Source: Glycomyces sp. L485 | GTDB lineage: Bacteria; Actinomycetota; Actinomycetes; Mycobacteriales; Micromonosporaceae | Length of the DNA stretch: 64,000 nucleotides | NCBI RefSeq assembly: GCF_022548875.1 | Contig: NZ_JAKZEW010000011.1 | Span: forward strand, 1-64,000 | Direction: 5' to 3' | In this document: piece after piece, positions 53,891 through 62,422 of the stretch | Numbering within the stretch: position 1 is the stretch's first letter | Layout of the letters: each line of letters begins with the position of its first letter | The notes under the pieces: generated by a model | The model's input: the letters and a program-made list of their open reading frames with translations, nothing else | Database searches by the model: none | Told to the model about the DNA's origin: nothing | Translations under genes and position numbers: made by a program

Positions 53891-55488
53891 CCCTCCACCT
53901 CGTCCTCGGCGGCACCCGCTCGGGCAAGAGCGCCCGCGCCGAACAGCTCGCCGCCCGCAGCGGCTTCCCCGTCGCCTACGTCGCCACCGGATCGGCCTTC
54001 GACGAGGAGATGTCCGAACGGATCGCCGCCCATCGCGAACGACGCCCCGACTCGTGGCGCACGGTCGAGACGACCGACATAGACGCCGCGCTCCGCGACC
54101 TGCCGGGCGACACCTGCGTCCTCATCGACGACCTGGACAGCTGGATCACCGACCAGATGGGCCAGGGCTGGCTGTGGACCGACGCCATCCTGGCCCGGCT
54201 CGACGAGAACCAACGCGCGGCCTGGAAACGGATCCTCGCGGCCGCCGAGGCGTGGCGCGACATCGCCAAGTCCCGCCCGGGGCCGGTCATCGTCGCCGCC
54301 GGGCAACCGGGCGGCGGACTCATCCCGACCGCCGCCGCCTCCCGCCGCTGGCTCGACCTGCACGGCGAGGTCGTGCAGGTGCTCAGCGAGAGCGCCGACG
54401 AGTGCGAACTGGTGGTGGCCGGGCGAGCGCTGCCCCTGCCCGCGATGGAGCGGACCGAGGCGCCGGAGCGGTTCCCCGAGCACCGGCTCCGCGAACACGG
54501 CGACACCCAAGTGCCCGAGGGCGCGGTCGACCTCGCAGTGAACGTCCTCGAAGGGCCGCCGCAGTGGCTGGCCGACCGGCTCTCCGAGGCCGCGAAGGAC
54601 CTGGCCGCCTACCCCGACCAGAGGACCGCCAGAGCCGCCGCGGCGGCCCGGCACGGACGCCAACCGTCCGAATGCCTGCTCCTCAACGGAGCGGCCGAAG
54701 GGTTCTGGCTGCTGGCCCAAGAGCTCCGCCCGAAGCACGCCGTCTGCGTCCACCCCACCTTCACCGAAGGCGAGGCGGCGCTCCGTGCCGCCGGAGTGCC
54801 GGTCACCAGGATCTTCCGCGAAAGCGGGCAATGGACCTTCGACCCCGCCGACGTCCCCGACGAAGCCGACTTCGTCCTCCTCACCCGCCCCGACAACCCC
54901 ACCGGCGCCCTCGACCCGGTGGCGACCGTCGAGCGCCTGTGCCGCCCCGGGCGGACCGTCGTCGTGGACGAGGCCTTCGCGGACTTCCTGCCCGACGGCA
55001 CGGGCATGGCCGCCCGCGTCGACCTGCCCGGCCTCGTCGCGGTCCGCAGCCTCACCAAACTGTGGGGCATCGCAGGCCTGCGCGTCGGCTACCTCCTCGC
55101 CGACGCCGCCACCGTCGCCCGCCTCGACGCCGCCCGCCAACCCTGGCCGGTCAGCTCACTCGCCCTGGAGGCGATCCAGACCTGCGCCTCGGCCGAGGAC
55201 GAGCGCGCCGAACGCGTCCGAGGCGTCGCCCGCGATCGCGAAGCGCTCCTGGAGGCCCTCGCCGACATCCCAGGCCTGCGGACCTGGCCCGCCGCGGCCA
55301 ACTTCGTGCTCATCCGCACCGACGAGGCAGACCTGCGCGAACGCCTGCTCGCCGACGGCCTGGCCCTGCGCCGCGGCGACACGTTCCCCGGACTCGACCG
55401 CCACCACCTGCGCATCGCCGTCCGCGACGGTTCGACCACCGACCGACTCCGAACCGCACTCACCCGTCATTTGAAAGGCGCGACATGA
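53887..55488 (+). CDS. CobU - CobC-type aminotransferase fusion
   Basis: A 533-residue fusion. Residues ~1-185 are the CobU adenosylcobinamide kinase/guanylyltransferase: P-loop LVLGGTRSGKSARAEQLA, YVATGSAFDEEMSERIAAHR, and VCVLIDDLDSWITDQM-like core. Residues ~195-533 are a fold-type I PLP enzyme of the CobC / L-threonine-phosphate-decarboxylase-like group: LLNGAAEGFWLLAQELRP, LTRPDNPTGALDPV, VVVDEAFADFL, and the PLP lysine in SLTKLWGIAGLRVGYLL. One polypeptide would thus make the aminopropanol-phosphate arm and activate cobinamide. ATG overlaps the cbiX stop by 4 nt. Confidence 0.9.
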   Translation: MTLHLVLGGTRSGKSARAEQLAARSGFPVAYVATGSAFDEEMSERIAAHRERRPDSWRTVETTDIDAALRDLPGDTCVLIDDLDSWITDQMGQGWLWTDAILARLDENQRAAWKRILAAAEAWRDIAKSRPGPVIVAAGQPGGGLIPTAAASRRWLDLHGEVVQVLSESADECELVVAGRALPLPAMERTEAPERFPEHRLREHGDTQVPEGAVDLAVNVLEGPPQWLADRLSEAAKDLAAYPDQRTARAAAAARHGRQPSECLLLNGAAEGFWLLAQELRPKHAVCVHPTFTEGEAALRAAGVPVTRIFRESGQWTFDPADVPDEADFVLLTRPDNPTGALDPVATVERLCRPGRTVVVDEAFADFLPDGTGMAARVDLPGLVAVRSLTKLWGIAGLRVGYLLADAATVARLDAARQPWPVSSLALEAIQTCASAEDERAERVRGVARDREALLEALADIPGLRTWPAAANFVLIRTDEADLRERLLADGLALRRGDTFPGLDRHHLRIAVRDGSTTDRLRTALTRHLKGAT

Positions 55489-56528
55489 ACGAACTCGCCA
55501 CCCTCCTCGCCGATGTCGAACCCGTCGACGACCGCTTCGCCCTCCTGGCCGCCGAACGCCACAACGGACTCGCCAAACCCCAGGGGAGCCTCGGCCGCCT
55601 CGAAGCCCTCGGAGCGCGTCTGGCCGCCGTCGCCCGCGCCTGCCCGCCGCCCGCCGTCGAGGACCCCGCCCTGGTCATCGCCGCCGGCGACCACGGCGTC
55701 CACGCCCAAGGCGTCAGCCCGTGGCCGCAGGAGATCACCACCATGATGGTCGAGAACTTCTGCGCCGGACGAGCCAGCGCCAACGCCATCGCCGCAGCCT
55801 GCGGCGCGCGCGTCGCCGTCCTCGACGCCGGCGTCGCCAAGCCGCCCGCCGACCACCCCGCGCTCAGCGCCGCCGGGATCCGGGGCGGCACCCGCGACCT
55901 CAGTGTCGAACCGGCCATGACCGAAGCGGAATGCACCGCCGCGCTGCTCGCCGGAGCCGAGCTCGCGGGCCGCATGATCGACACCGGCGCTGACCTGATC
56001 ATCTTGGGCGACATGGGCATCGCCAACACGACCCCCTCGGCGGCGCTGATAGCCGCGTTCACCGGCGAACCCGCCGACCGGGTCACCGGGCGCGGCACCG
56101 GCATCGACGACCGGACCCTGGAGGTCAAGATCGCCGTGGTCGCCGCCGCCCTCGCCCGCCACGGAGCCGACCGCGACCCGCTGCGCACCCTCGCCTCCCT
56201 CGGAGGGCTCGAACACGCCGCCCTAGCCGGCGTGGCGCTCGCCGCCGCCGCGCGGCGCACACCGGTCCTGGTCGACGGGGTCAACACCGTCGCCGCCGCG
56301 CTGGCGGCCGCCGCCTTGCGCCCCGAAGCGACCGGTTACCTCATCGCCGGCCACCGCTCGGTCGAGCCCGGCGCGTCCGCCGGACTCGCCCATCTCGGGC
56401 TCGAACCGCTGCTCGATCTCGAACTGCGACTGGGCGAAGGTACGGGCGCGCTCCTCGCGGTCCCGCTGGTCCGCAGCGCGGCCGCGGTGCTGCGGAGTGT
56501 CGCCGGGCTCGACGAGCTCGGGACCTGA
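55485..56528 (+). CDS. cobT: Nicotinate-nucleotide-dimethylbenzimidazole phosphoribosyltransferase CobT
   Basis: A 347-residue enzyme that makes alpha-ribazole 5'-phosphate. Motifs: KPQGSLGRLEALGARLA, IAAGDHGVHAQGVSPWPQEI, LILGDMGIANTTPSAALIAA, and a late LRLGEGTGALLAVPLVRSAA whose Glu is the general base region of the family. Length is normal. ATG lies in an ATGA overlap with the preceding fusion gene. Confidence 0.94.
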   Translation: MNELATLLADVEPVDDRFALLAAERHNGLAKPQGSLGRLEALGARLAAVARACPPPAVEDPALVIAAGDHGVHAQGVSPWPQEITTMMVENFCAGRASANAIAAACGARVAVLDAGVAKPPADHPALSAAGIRGGTRDLSVEPAMTEAECTAALLAGAELAGRMIDTGADLIILGDMGIANTTPSAALIAAFTGEPADRVTGRGTGIDDRTLEVKIAVVAAALARHGADRDPLRTLASLGGLEHAALAGVALAAAARRTPVLVDGVNTVAAALAAAALRPEATGYLIAGHRSVEPGASAGLAHLGLEPLLDLELRLGEGTGALLAVPLVRSAAAVLRSVAGLDELGT

Positions 56529-57262
56529 TGCGGGCGGTGTGCGACGCGCTGGGCTTCCTGACCGTCCTGCCGGTCCGGGGCCGGTGGCCGCTCACCGGTA
56601 CAGCCGTCGCGGCCTTTCCACTGGCCGGCCTGGTCGTCGGTCTCGCCTGGGCCGGGGCGGCCTGGGCGGGCTTCCACATCGGAGGACCACTAGTGGCGGC
56701 GGCCCTGGTGCTCGCGGTCGACTTCGCGCTGACCGGCGGCCTCCACCTGGACGGCGTGGCCGACACCGCCGACGGGCTGGCGAGCCACCGCCCTCCCGAC
56801 CGGGTGGCCGAGGTCATGAAGGACCCGCGTGTCGGCGCTGTGGGGGCTGCCGCCCTGGTGGTCACCCTCCTGCTCCGCTTCGCATTGCTGGGCTCGATCG
56901 CCGGTTCCGTCGGCGCCTGGCCACTATTGGCCCTCGCCCCGGTCGTCGGTCGCCTGTCCCTGGTCTGGCAGCTGCGGGCGAACCGGCCTCGGGAGGGTTC
57001 CTTGGCCGCGGGCCCGGCCGCGGCCGCGACTCGCGGCGCGCTCATCGTCGCGGCGCTGTGGACCGCTGCTCTGGCCGCCGTGATCGGCTTCGTCGGCGAT
57101 CGGGGCTGGGTGGTCGGCCTCGCCGCCGCGGCGGCGGGCCTCGCCGTCGCGCTGACGGCCTCTCGCCGCTGGCGCCGCCGTCTGGGCACGGGCGGCGACA
57201 CGATAGGAGCCGGAGGCGTGCTTGCAGAGACGACGGCTCTGGCCGTCCTGGCGGCCTCTTGA
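56528..57262 (+). CDS. cobS: Adenosylcobinamide-GDP ribazoletransferase CobS
   Basis: A 244-residue membrane enzyme joining adenosylcobinamide-GDP to alpha-ribazole (phosphate), the last assembly step. Motifs: FLTVLPVRGRWPLTGTAVAA, GGLHLDGVADTADGLASH with the acidic cluster, and VMKDPRVGAVGAAALV. About six hydrophobic helices. It starts in a TGATG overlap with cobT and is the last gene of the operon. Only 3 nt separate its stop from that of the convergent VOC gene, so no dedicated terminator is visible. Confidence 0.93.
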   Translation: MRAVCDALGFLTVLPVRGRWPLTGTAVAAFPLAGLVVGLAWAGAAWAGFHIGGPLVAAALVLAVDFALTGGLHLDGVADTADGLASHRPPDRVAEVMKDPRVGAVGAAALVVTLLLRFALLGSIAGSVGAWPLLALAPVVGRLSLVWQLRANRPREGSLAAGPAAAATRGALIVAALWTAALAAVIGFVGDRGWVVGLAAAAAGLAVALTASRRWRRRLGTGGDTIGAGGVLAETTALAVLAAS

Positions 57263-57265
57263 CCA

Positions 57266-57652
57266 CTAGGTGGGCCAGCCGCCGTATGGGACGGTGATCA
57301 GTTCGAGATTGTGTCCGCTGGGGTCGAGGAAGTACACCCCGCGGCCGCCGTCGTTGCGGTTGATCTCGCCTTCCCTGTCGTGACCGGGGTCGGCCCAGTA
57401 GGTCAGGCCCCTGGCCTGGATCTTGGCGAAGGCCGCGTCGAACTCCTCCTCCGCGACGAGGAAGGCGTAGTGCTGCGGCTTGATGTCGTCCCTCAGCGCG
57501 TTCGCGAAGTCGAGGCCGACCCCGTTGGCGGTGGTGACCTGGACGAACGGCCCGAGCCTCGTGGTGGCGAGCCCGAGCATGTCGGCCAGGAACTCGGCCG
57601 AGTCCTGCTTGTCCTCGGCGAGGACGATGGTGTGGTTCAACTCGACGGTCAT
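57266..57652 (-). CDS. VOC / glyoxalase-fold protein
   Basis: A 128-residue vicinal-oxygen-chelate protein. LNHTIVLAEDKQDSAEFLA carries the first metal-type His, and the end VYFLDPSGHNLELITVPYG has the usual DPxGHxxEL motif with His and Glu. It could be a dioxygenase, isomerase or resistance protein; the substrate cannot be read. ATG 57652 has GAGGA 5 nt upstream and is preferred over an upstream start whose extra residues belong to the decayed ROK gene. It converges with cobS. Confidence 0.82.
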   Translation of the reverse strand: MTVELNHTIVLAEDKQDSAEFLADMLGLATTRLGPFVQVTTANGVGLDFANALRDDIKPQHYAFLVAEEEFDAAFAKIQARGLTYWADPGHDREGEINRNDGGRGVYFLDPSGHNLELITVPYGGWPT

Positions 57653-57734
57653 GCTGTTCCTCGCAATCGAGACGCCTTCGTACTCCAGAGGCGTACCCGC
57701 CCCGCGGCGTCGGACACGTCGGCTTCGGAAGTCC

Positions 57735-58098
57735 TCAGCTCCGCTGCTGGGGAAGCGAGCCGGGCGGCCGGGCGGCGGCGGTGTCGATGAAGGGCGCCCA
57801 GGCCAGGCCGTCGGTCCTGATGTCCAGGCCCAGCCCAGCGGGCGCCCGCGCTTGGAAGACGTCAGGCCCACGCGGGGGGCGCCCGGCCCGGCCGTCGCGG
57901 GCCGCACCGGTCTCGGCGACGAGCCGGCCGGCGATGAGCTCCTCGAAGTTCCGGGCGCGTCAGACCGGTCGCCGAGGCGAGCTCGGTGCGGGAGATCGGC
58001 TCGCCGGCAGCGAGGACGTGCCGAAAGGCCGGCTCGACGTTCAGCTCGCGCAGGCGTTCTTGCCGGGCGGGTCGTCCGGGTCCGCCGGTGGCGTTCAT
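57735..58098 (-). pseudogene. ROK-family repressor, N-terminal pseudogene
   Basis: From ATG 58098: MNATGGPGRPARQERLRELN, FRHVLAAGEPISRTELASAT then GLT, the winged-helix start of ROK repressors. Downstream pieces in other frames continue it: NFEELIAGRLVAETGAARDG, AGRP..RVGLT, and AGLGLDIRTDGLAWAPFID ending in a stop at 57735. At least two frameshifts are needed, and the sugar-kinase-like domain is missing. It lies directly 3' of the GH43 gene, probably once its regulator. Confidence 0.65.
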
Positions 58099-58159
58099 GC
58101 CGCCTCGGCGACCGGGCGGCCGTCCAGGCGCAAGTGGAGCCTCCGGGGCTGCGACCAAG

Positions 58160-59713
58160 TCATCGATGATCAGATTCGCGTCCGTCGGTGACGCGCATGG
58201 AGTCGAACTCGGCCGTGCCGCTGCCCGGCGCGGCGATTGCGGCGAACAGACCGAGAGTCGCGCCGACCCATCTGCCGGCGGTGGCCCCGAACGGCTTGCC
58301 GACGGGGCGCAGTTCCTCGCCGGCGAGCGCGGCGAGGAACCGGCACCGGCCGCTCGGGTCGACGTCCACGCCGATGGTGACCGGCATGGTCGTGCCATTC
58401 GCGCGCAACGGGACCCATGTCGTGGGTGCGGTGTCTCGTTCGGGCTCGTCGACCTCTGCCGTCCGGCACACCAGGACGGCGCCGTCCGCCAGGTTCTCCA
58501 GGCCGATCCAGGCGTAGCTGTCGCCGACGACTGCCAGTCCCGCCCGCGCGCGGGCTTCGGCTCCGATCAGGCGCACCGTCGTGACGGCGCGGAAGCGGTC
58601 GGAGGGGAGCCGCTGGCCCAGCAGGTTCGGGATCTGTCGCAGGTCTCCGGAGGCGGTCGGCGTGCAGCGCAGCCGCAGTCCCCGCTCCGGGTCGAGTTCG
58701 TGCCAGTCCGGGTTCGGGTTGGCCTGCCACGTCCACTGCGGACCGAGGTCGGGACCGGTGAAGTCGTCGCTCACCGCGGGGGCGGCCGGCTTCTCGGAGG
58801 TCGCGATGCCCGGCTTGGGGTGCGAGGCGACCGGCCGGCCGGCGGGAGCGCCGATCTCGGGCCAGTCGTCGGCGTTCCAGCGCATGTGCTGGAGGTGCAC
58901 GACGCGCCCGAACGGCCCCTTGTCCTGGAAGTGCAGGAACCAGTCTTCTCCATCCGAAGTGGCCACCCAGGCTCCCTGGTGCGGCCCGTTGACGTCGGTG
59001 TCGCCCTGCTCCAGGACGATGCGGCCCTCATACGGCCCGAACGGGTGCCGGGACCGGAACGCCGACTGCCAGCCGTCGCTCACCCCGCCGGCCGGGGCGA
59101 AGATCCAGTACCAGCCGCCCCGCCGGTAGAACTTGGGCCCTTCGAGCGTCCGGTACCCGGGCAGGGCGTCGCCGTCGACGGCATGGCGTCCCTCGTCCAG
59201 CAGCGCGGACGCGTCGGGGCTCATCCGGTGGACGGTGAGCTTGTTGTTGAACCCGGCGCGGCTCTTGGCCCAGGCGTGCACGAGATACGCCGTCCCGTCG
59301 TCGTCCCACAGCGGACACGGGTCGATGAGACCGCGTCCGGCCTTGAGCAGTTGCGGGCGTGACCACGGCCCGGCGGGGTCCTCGGCGGTGACGACGAAGA
59401 GGCCGCGGTCCGGGTCGGGGTAGAAGATCCGGAACCGGCCCGCGTGGTGGCGGACGGCCGGCGCCCACACCCCGCAGCCGCGCTGCGGGGTCCGGAACTC
59501 GTCCTCCGGTTCCAGGCGTGGCAGCGCGTGGCCGATGATCGACCAGTTGACCAGGTTCCGGCTGTGGAGAACCGGGAGTCCTGGCACCCGGTGGAAGCTG
59601 GAGGCGACGAGGTAGAAGTCGTCGCCGACGCGGACGGCATCGGGGTCGGACCAGTCCGCGTGCAGGACCGGGTTGCGGTAGGTGCCGTCGTCGGCGTGGT
59701 GCGGTCGGTTCAC
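58160..59713 (-). CDS. GH43-family glycoside hydrolase (beta-xylosidase / arabinosidase-like)
   Basis: A 517-residue cytosolic enzyme with no signal peptide. A five-bladed propeller of GH43 type: YRNPVLHADWSDPDAVRVGD with the catalytic base Asp in the SDPD motif, FYLVASSFHRVPGLPVLHSR, GVWAPAVRHHAGRFRIFYPD, GLIDPCPLWDDDGTAYLVHA, and the acid Glu in GYRTLEGPKFYRRGGWYWIF. The C-terminal ~190 residues are the accessory beta-sandwich (FTGPDLGPQWTWQANPNPD). It probably releases xylose or arabinose from imported oligosaccharides. GTG start with GAGGAG upstream. Flanked by an ABC-permease remnant and a ROK pseudogene. Confidence 0.88.
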   Translation of the reverse strand: MNRPHHADDGTYRNPVLHADWSDPDAVRVGDDFYLVASSFHRVPGLPVLHSRNLVNWSIIGHALPRLEPEDEFRTPQRGCGVWAPAVRHHAGRFRIFYPDPDRGLFVVTAEDPAGPWSRPQLLKAGRGLIDPCPLWDDDGTAYLVHAWAKSRAGFNNKLTVHRMSPDASALLDEGRHAVDGDALPGYRTLEGPKFYRRGGWYWIFAPAGGVSDGWQSAFRSRHPFGPYEGRIVLEQGDTDVNGPHQGAWVATSDGEDWFLHFQDKGPFGRVVHLQHMRWNADDWPEIGAPAGRPVASHPKPGIATSEKPAAPAVSDDFTGPDLGPQWTWQANPNPDWHELDPERGLRLRCTPTASGDLRQIPNLLGQRLPSDRFRAVTTVRLIGAEARARAGLAVVGDSYAWIGLENLADGAVLVCRTAEVDEPERDTAPTTWVPLRANGTTMPVTIGVDVDPSGRCRFLAALAGEELRPVGKPFGATAGRWVGATLGLFAAIAAPGSGTAEFDSMRVTDGRESDHR

Positions 59714-59737
59714 TGCGCTCCTCGACTTCCCTTGCGC

Positions 59738-59824
59738 CTATTCGAAACCAGTGGCGGCGATGCTCTTGACCAGGTACTTCTGTCGGGCGATGAAGAACCG
59801 CATGATCGGGGCCGGCTCGACGCC
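59738..59824 (-). pseudogene. 3' remnant of a carbohydrate ABC-transporter permease
   Basis: The minus-strand frame ending in TAG at 59738-59740 reads PIMRFFIARQKYLVKSIAAT then GFE. This is the very characteristic C-terminus of MalG-type sugar permeases (FFxxQRYFVKGIAATGxKG). Nothing upstream continues it. It sits 24 nt before the GH43 start, the expected position of a co-transcribed permease. The rest of 59825-60078 holds no gene I can support. Confidence 0.55.
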
Positions 59825-60078
59825 GCCGGTCTCTTCGCACGGCAGGCGCGCCGTTTCGGGTTGACGTCACCGCGGAGCGCTCGTGTGGGCATCGACGTGA
59901 GTCGATGATCGCGGCCTAGGTTACGGCCGTGGCCGAAGCCATGTCAATCCATGAAACAAATATGCCGGAGGTTGTGGGACGCCATCGGCGCAGAGCCACT
60001 GTCACCCGGCTGACTCGCATGATCGGCGGCCGCAGGGCTGTCTCGCGCCTCCCAGTCCGCGGCTCGACCGGGACCCGA

Positions 60079-60108
60079 TTGACAAAGTTTGGCTTGCCAA
60101 CTTAGTCT
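60079..60108 (+). promoter_or_regulatory. Cellulase promoter with overlapping palindromic operator
   Basis: A perfect -35 TTGACA at 60079-60084 and a -10-like TAGTCT at 60103-60108 (18-nt spacer). The spacer is itself an imperfect palindrome, AAGTTTGGCTTGCCAACTT (arms AAGTT(T)GGC / GCCAACTT). An operator between -35 and -10 implies repression; the pattern resembles ROK-family operators as I know them (inference). Confidence 0.55.
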
Positions 60109-60188
60109 TGTATCGACATTGTTCAATGGTGCCCTCCCTGGGTGCCACCCCCCCCCCTGAAGCAACGCACAACAAGTGGAGGAGCTCC

Positions 60189-62258
60189 ATGCTCAGAGCG
60201 ATGCGACGATCCCGAAGACGACTACTGCTCATTCTGGCGCCCGCGGTCGCCGTCCTGGCAGGCCTCGGGATCATTGCCCCCATGGCCGCCCAGGCCGCCG
60301 AGGGCTGCGAAGTGGACTACCAGGTCCAGAATGAGTGGCCGGGAGGCTTCTCCGCAAACGTCAACATCACCAACCTCGGCGACCCGATCGACGGATGGGA
60401 ACTGGCCTGGATTTTCCCGTCCGACCAGCAGGTCACCCAGGCCTGGAGCGCCGACGTCGACACCTCGGGTTCCCAGACCACCGCCACGAACGTCGGATAC
60501 AACGCCCAGATCGCCTCGAACGGCTCGACCTCGTTCGGCTTCAACGGCTCCTGGTCCGGCACCAACACCGATCCGACCGCGTTCACGCTCAACGGCGTCG
60601 AATGCACCGGCGACATCGGCCAGCCCACGACCGCCCCGCCCACCACGACCCCGCCGCCGACCGGCGACGTGGACGCGGTCGAGACGGTCGCCGCGATGGA
60701 GCCCGGCTGGAACCTCGGCAACTCGCTCGACGCCGTCGGCGACGACGAGACCGCGTGGGGCAACCCGCGCATCACCCAGCAGCTCATCCAGAACGTCAAG
60801 GATCAGGGCTACAACAGCATCCGTATCCCGGTCACGTGGGACGACCACCAGGGCGGCGCACCGGACTACACCATCGACCCGGCATACCTCGACCGTGTCG
60901 AGGAGGTGGTCAACTGGGCGCTCGACGCAGACCTTTACGTGCTCATCAACATTCACCACGACTCGTGGATCTGGGCCGCGGACATGCAGAGCAACCGCAC
61001 GGAGGTCCTCGACCGTTACGAGACGATCTGGACCGCGATGGCCGACCGTTTCCGCGACTCCTCGTCGAAGCTGCTGTTCGAGAGCATCAACGAGCCGCAG
61101 TTCAACAACGTGGACGACGCGACCGCCTACGACCTGCTCGACGAGCTCAACATCGTGTTCCACCAGATCGTGCGCGACTCCGGCGGCAACAACGCCGACC
61201 GCGTGCTGGTCCTGCCGACGCTGCACACCAACGCAGAGCAGGAGCGACTCGACGCGCTGACCGAGACGATCGACGCGCTGAACGACCCGAACATCGCCGC
61301 GACCGTCCACTACTACGGGTTCTGGCCGTTCAGCGTCAACGTCGCCGGCTACACCACCTTCGACGAGGAGTCTCGCCAGGACATCGTCGACAACTTCGAC
61401 CGGGTCCACAACGAGTTCACCGCCAACGGTGTCCCGGTCATCATCGGCGAATGGGGCCTGCTCGGATTCGACGCCCACACCGGCACGATCGAGCAGGGCG
61501 AGAAGCTCAAGTTCTTCGAGTTCGTCGGCTACTACGCCCAGCAGAAGGACCTCACCCTCCAAGTGTGGGACAACGGGCAGCACTTCGACCGGACCTCGTT
61601 CCAGTGGAGCGACCCGGAGCTGTTCGCCATGATGGAGGCGAGCTGGACGTCGCGTTCGGGCACCGCCTCGACCGACCAGGTGTTCGTCGAGAAGGCCGCC
61701 TTGATCACCGATGAGACGGTCACGCTGAACCTGAACGGCGGCACCTTCCAGCGCCTGCTCCAGGGCGGCACCGAGTTGGAACAGGGCAGCGACTACACCG
61801 TGTCGGGCGATCAGCTGACGATCACGGCTTCGGCGCTGACCGGTCTCGTCGGCTCCCAGGAGTACGGCAACAACGCCGACCTGTACGTGGAGTTCTCACA
61901 GGGTGCCCCGTGGCGGATCAGCATCGTCTCCTACGACACGCCGATCCTCCAGAGCGTCTCGGGCTCGACGGACTCGTTCGCGATCCCGACGCAGTTCCGT
62001 GGCGACCAGCTGGCAACGATGGAGGCGACGTACGTCAGCGGCGGCAACGCCGGACCGCACGACTGGACCTCCTACAAGGAGTTCGCCAGGGCGTTCCAGC
62101 CGGACTACGACGTCGGCGAGATCGAGCTGACCTCCGACTTCTTCGACGCGGTCGACGACGGCCAGGAGGTGACGCTCACCTTCCACTTCTGGAGCGGTGA
62201 GACCGTCGCCTACACCGTCACCAAGTCCGGAAGCTCCGTGACCGGCTCCGCCGGTTAA
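60189..62258 (+). CDS. Secreted GH5 endoglucanase: CBM2 - GH5 - X2-like - C-terminal module
   Basis: A 689-residue secreted cellulase. Signal peptide MLRAMRRSRRRLLLILAPAV with cleavage near MAAQA-AEGC; its Arg-rich start is TAT-like. CBM2 at about 37-140 (CEVDYQVQNEWPGGFSANVN), then a Pro/Thr linker. GH5 domain at about 165-470: GWNLGNSLDAVG, NIHHDSW, acid/base Glu302 in SINEPQFNN, HYYGFWPF, and nucleophile Glu421 in IIGEWGL. X2-type module at about 490-580 and a further beta module to the end (WTSYKEFARAFQPDYDVGEI). GGAGGAG lies 4 nt upstream of ATG 60189. Controlled by the palindrome-bearing promoter upstream. Confidence 0.93.
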   Translation: MLRAMRRSRRRLLLILAPAVAVLAGLGIIAPMAAQAAEGCEVDYQVQNEWPGGFSANVNITNLGDPIDGWELAWIFPSDQQVTQAWSADVDTSGSQTTATNVGYNAQIASNGSTSFGFNGSWSGTNTDPTAFTLNGVECTGDIGQPTTAPPTTTPPPTGDVDAVETVAAMEPGWNLGNSLDAVGDDETAWGNPRITQQLIQNVKDQGYNSIRIPVTWDDHQGGAPDYTIDPAYLDRVEEVVNWALDADLYVLINIHHDSWIWAADMQSNRTEVLDRYETIWTAMADRFRDSSSKLLFESINEPQFNNVDDATAYDLLDELNIVFHQIVRDSGGNNADRVLVLPTLHTNAEQERLDALTETIDALNDPNIAATVHYYGFWPFSVNVAGYTTFDEESRQDIVDNFDRVHNEFTANGVPVIIGEWGLLGFDAHTGTIEQGEKLKFFEFVGYYAQQKDLTLQVWDNGQHFDRTSFQWSDPELFAMMEASWTSRSGTASTDQVFVEKAALITDETVTLNLNGGTFQRLLQGGTELEQGSDYTVSGDQLTITASALTGLVGSQEYGNNADLYVEFSQGAPWRISIVSYDTPILQSVSGSTDSFAIPTQFRGDQLATMEATYVSGGNAGPHDWTSYKEFARAFQPDYDVGEIELTSDFFDAVDDGQEVTLTFHFWSGETVAYTVTKSGSSVTGSAG

Positions 62259-62274
62259 GCGGTGATCGACGCGG

Positions 62275-62300
62275 GGGCCGGCAGGTTCGCCTGCCGGCCC
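62275..62300 (+). terminator. Perfect 11-bp hairpin terminator with TTCG loop
   Basis: GGGCCGGCAGG - TTCG - CCTGCCGGCCC, 17 nt after the cellulase stop. The very stable UUCG tetraloop and fully paired stem make it a strong intrinsic terminator despite the lack of a T-run. Confidence 0.8.
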
Positions 62301-62422
62301 TCACTCGTTCGGTCCGAGCCCCGTTCCGCGATCGACCTCGGCACCGCCCGTCGCCTGGAGGTCACCGTCCGGCGCCGAGCCGACGGGTAAGCTGGCCGCC
62401 GAGCTAAACAGAAGGAGCGGTC

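Noticed and set aside
62275-62300. Possible repeat or recombination site (strong palindrome)
   Set aside because: Its position 17 nt past the cellulase stop and its UUCG loop fit an intrinsic terminator best.
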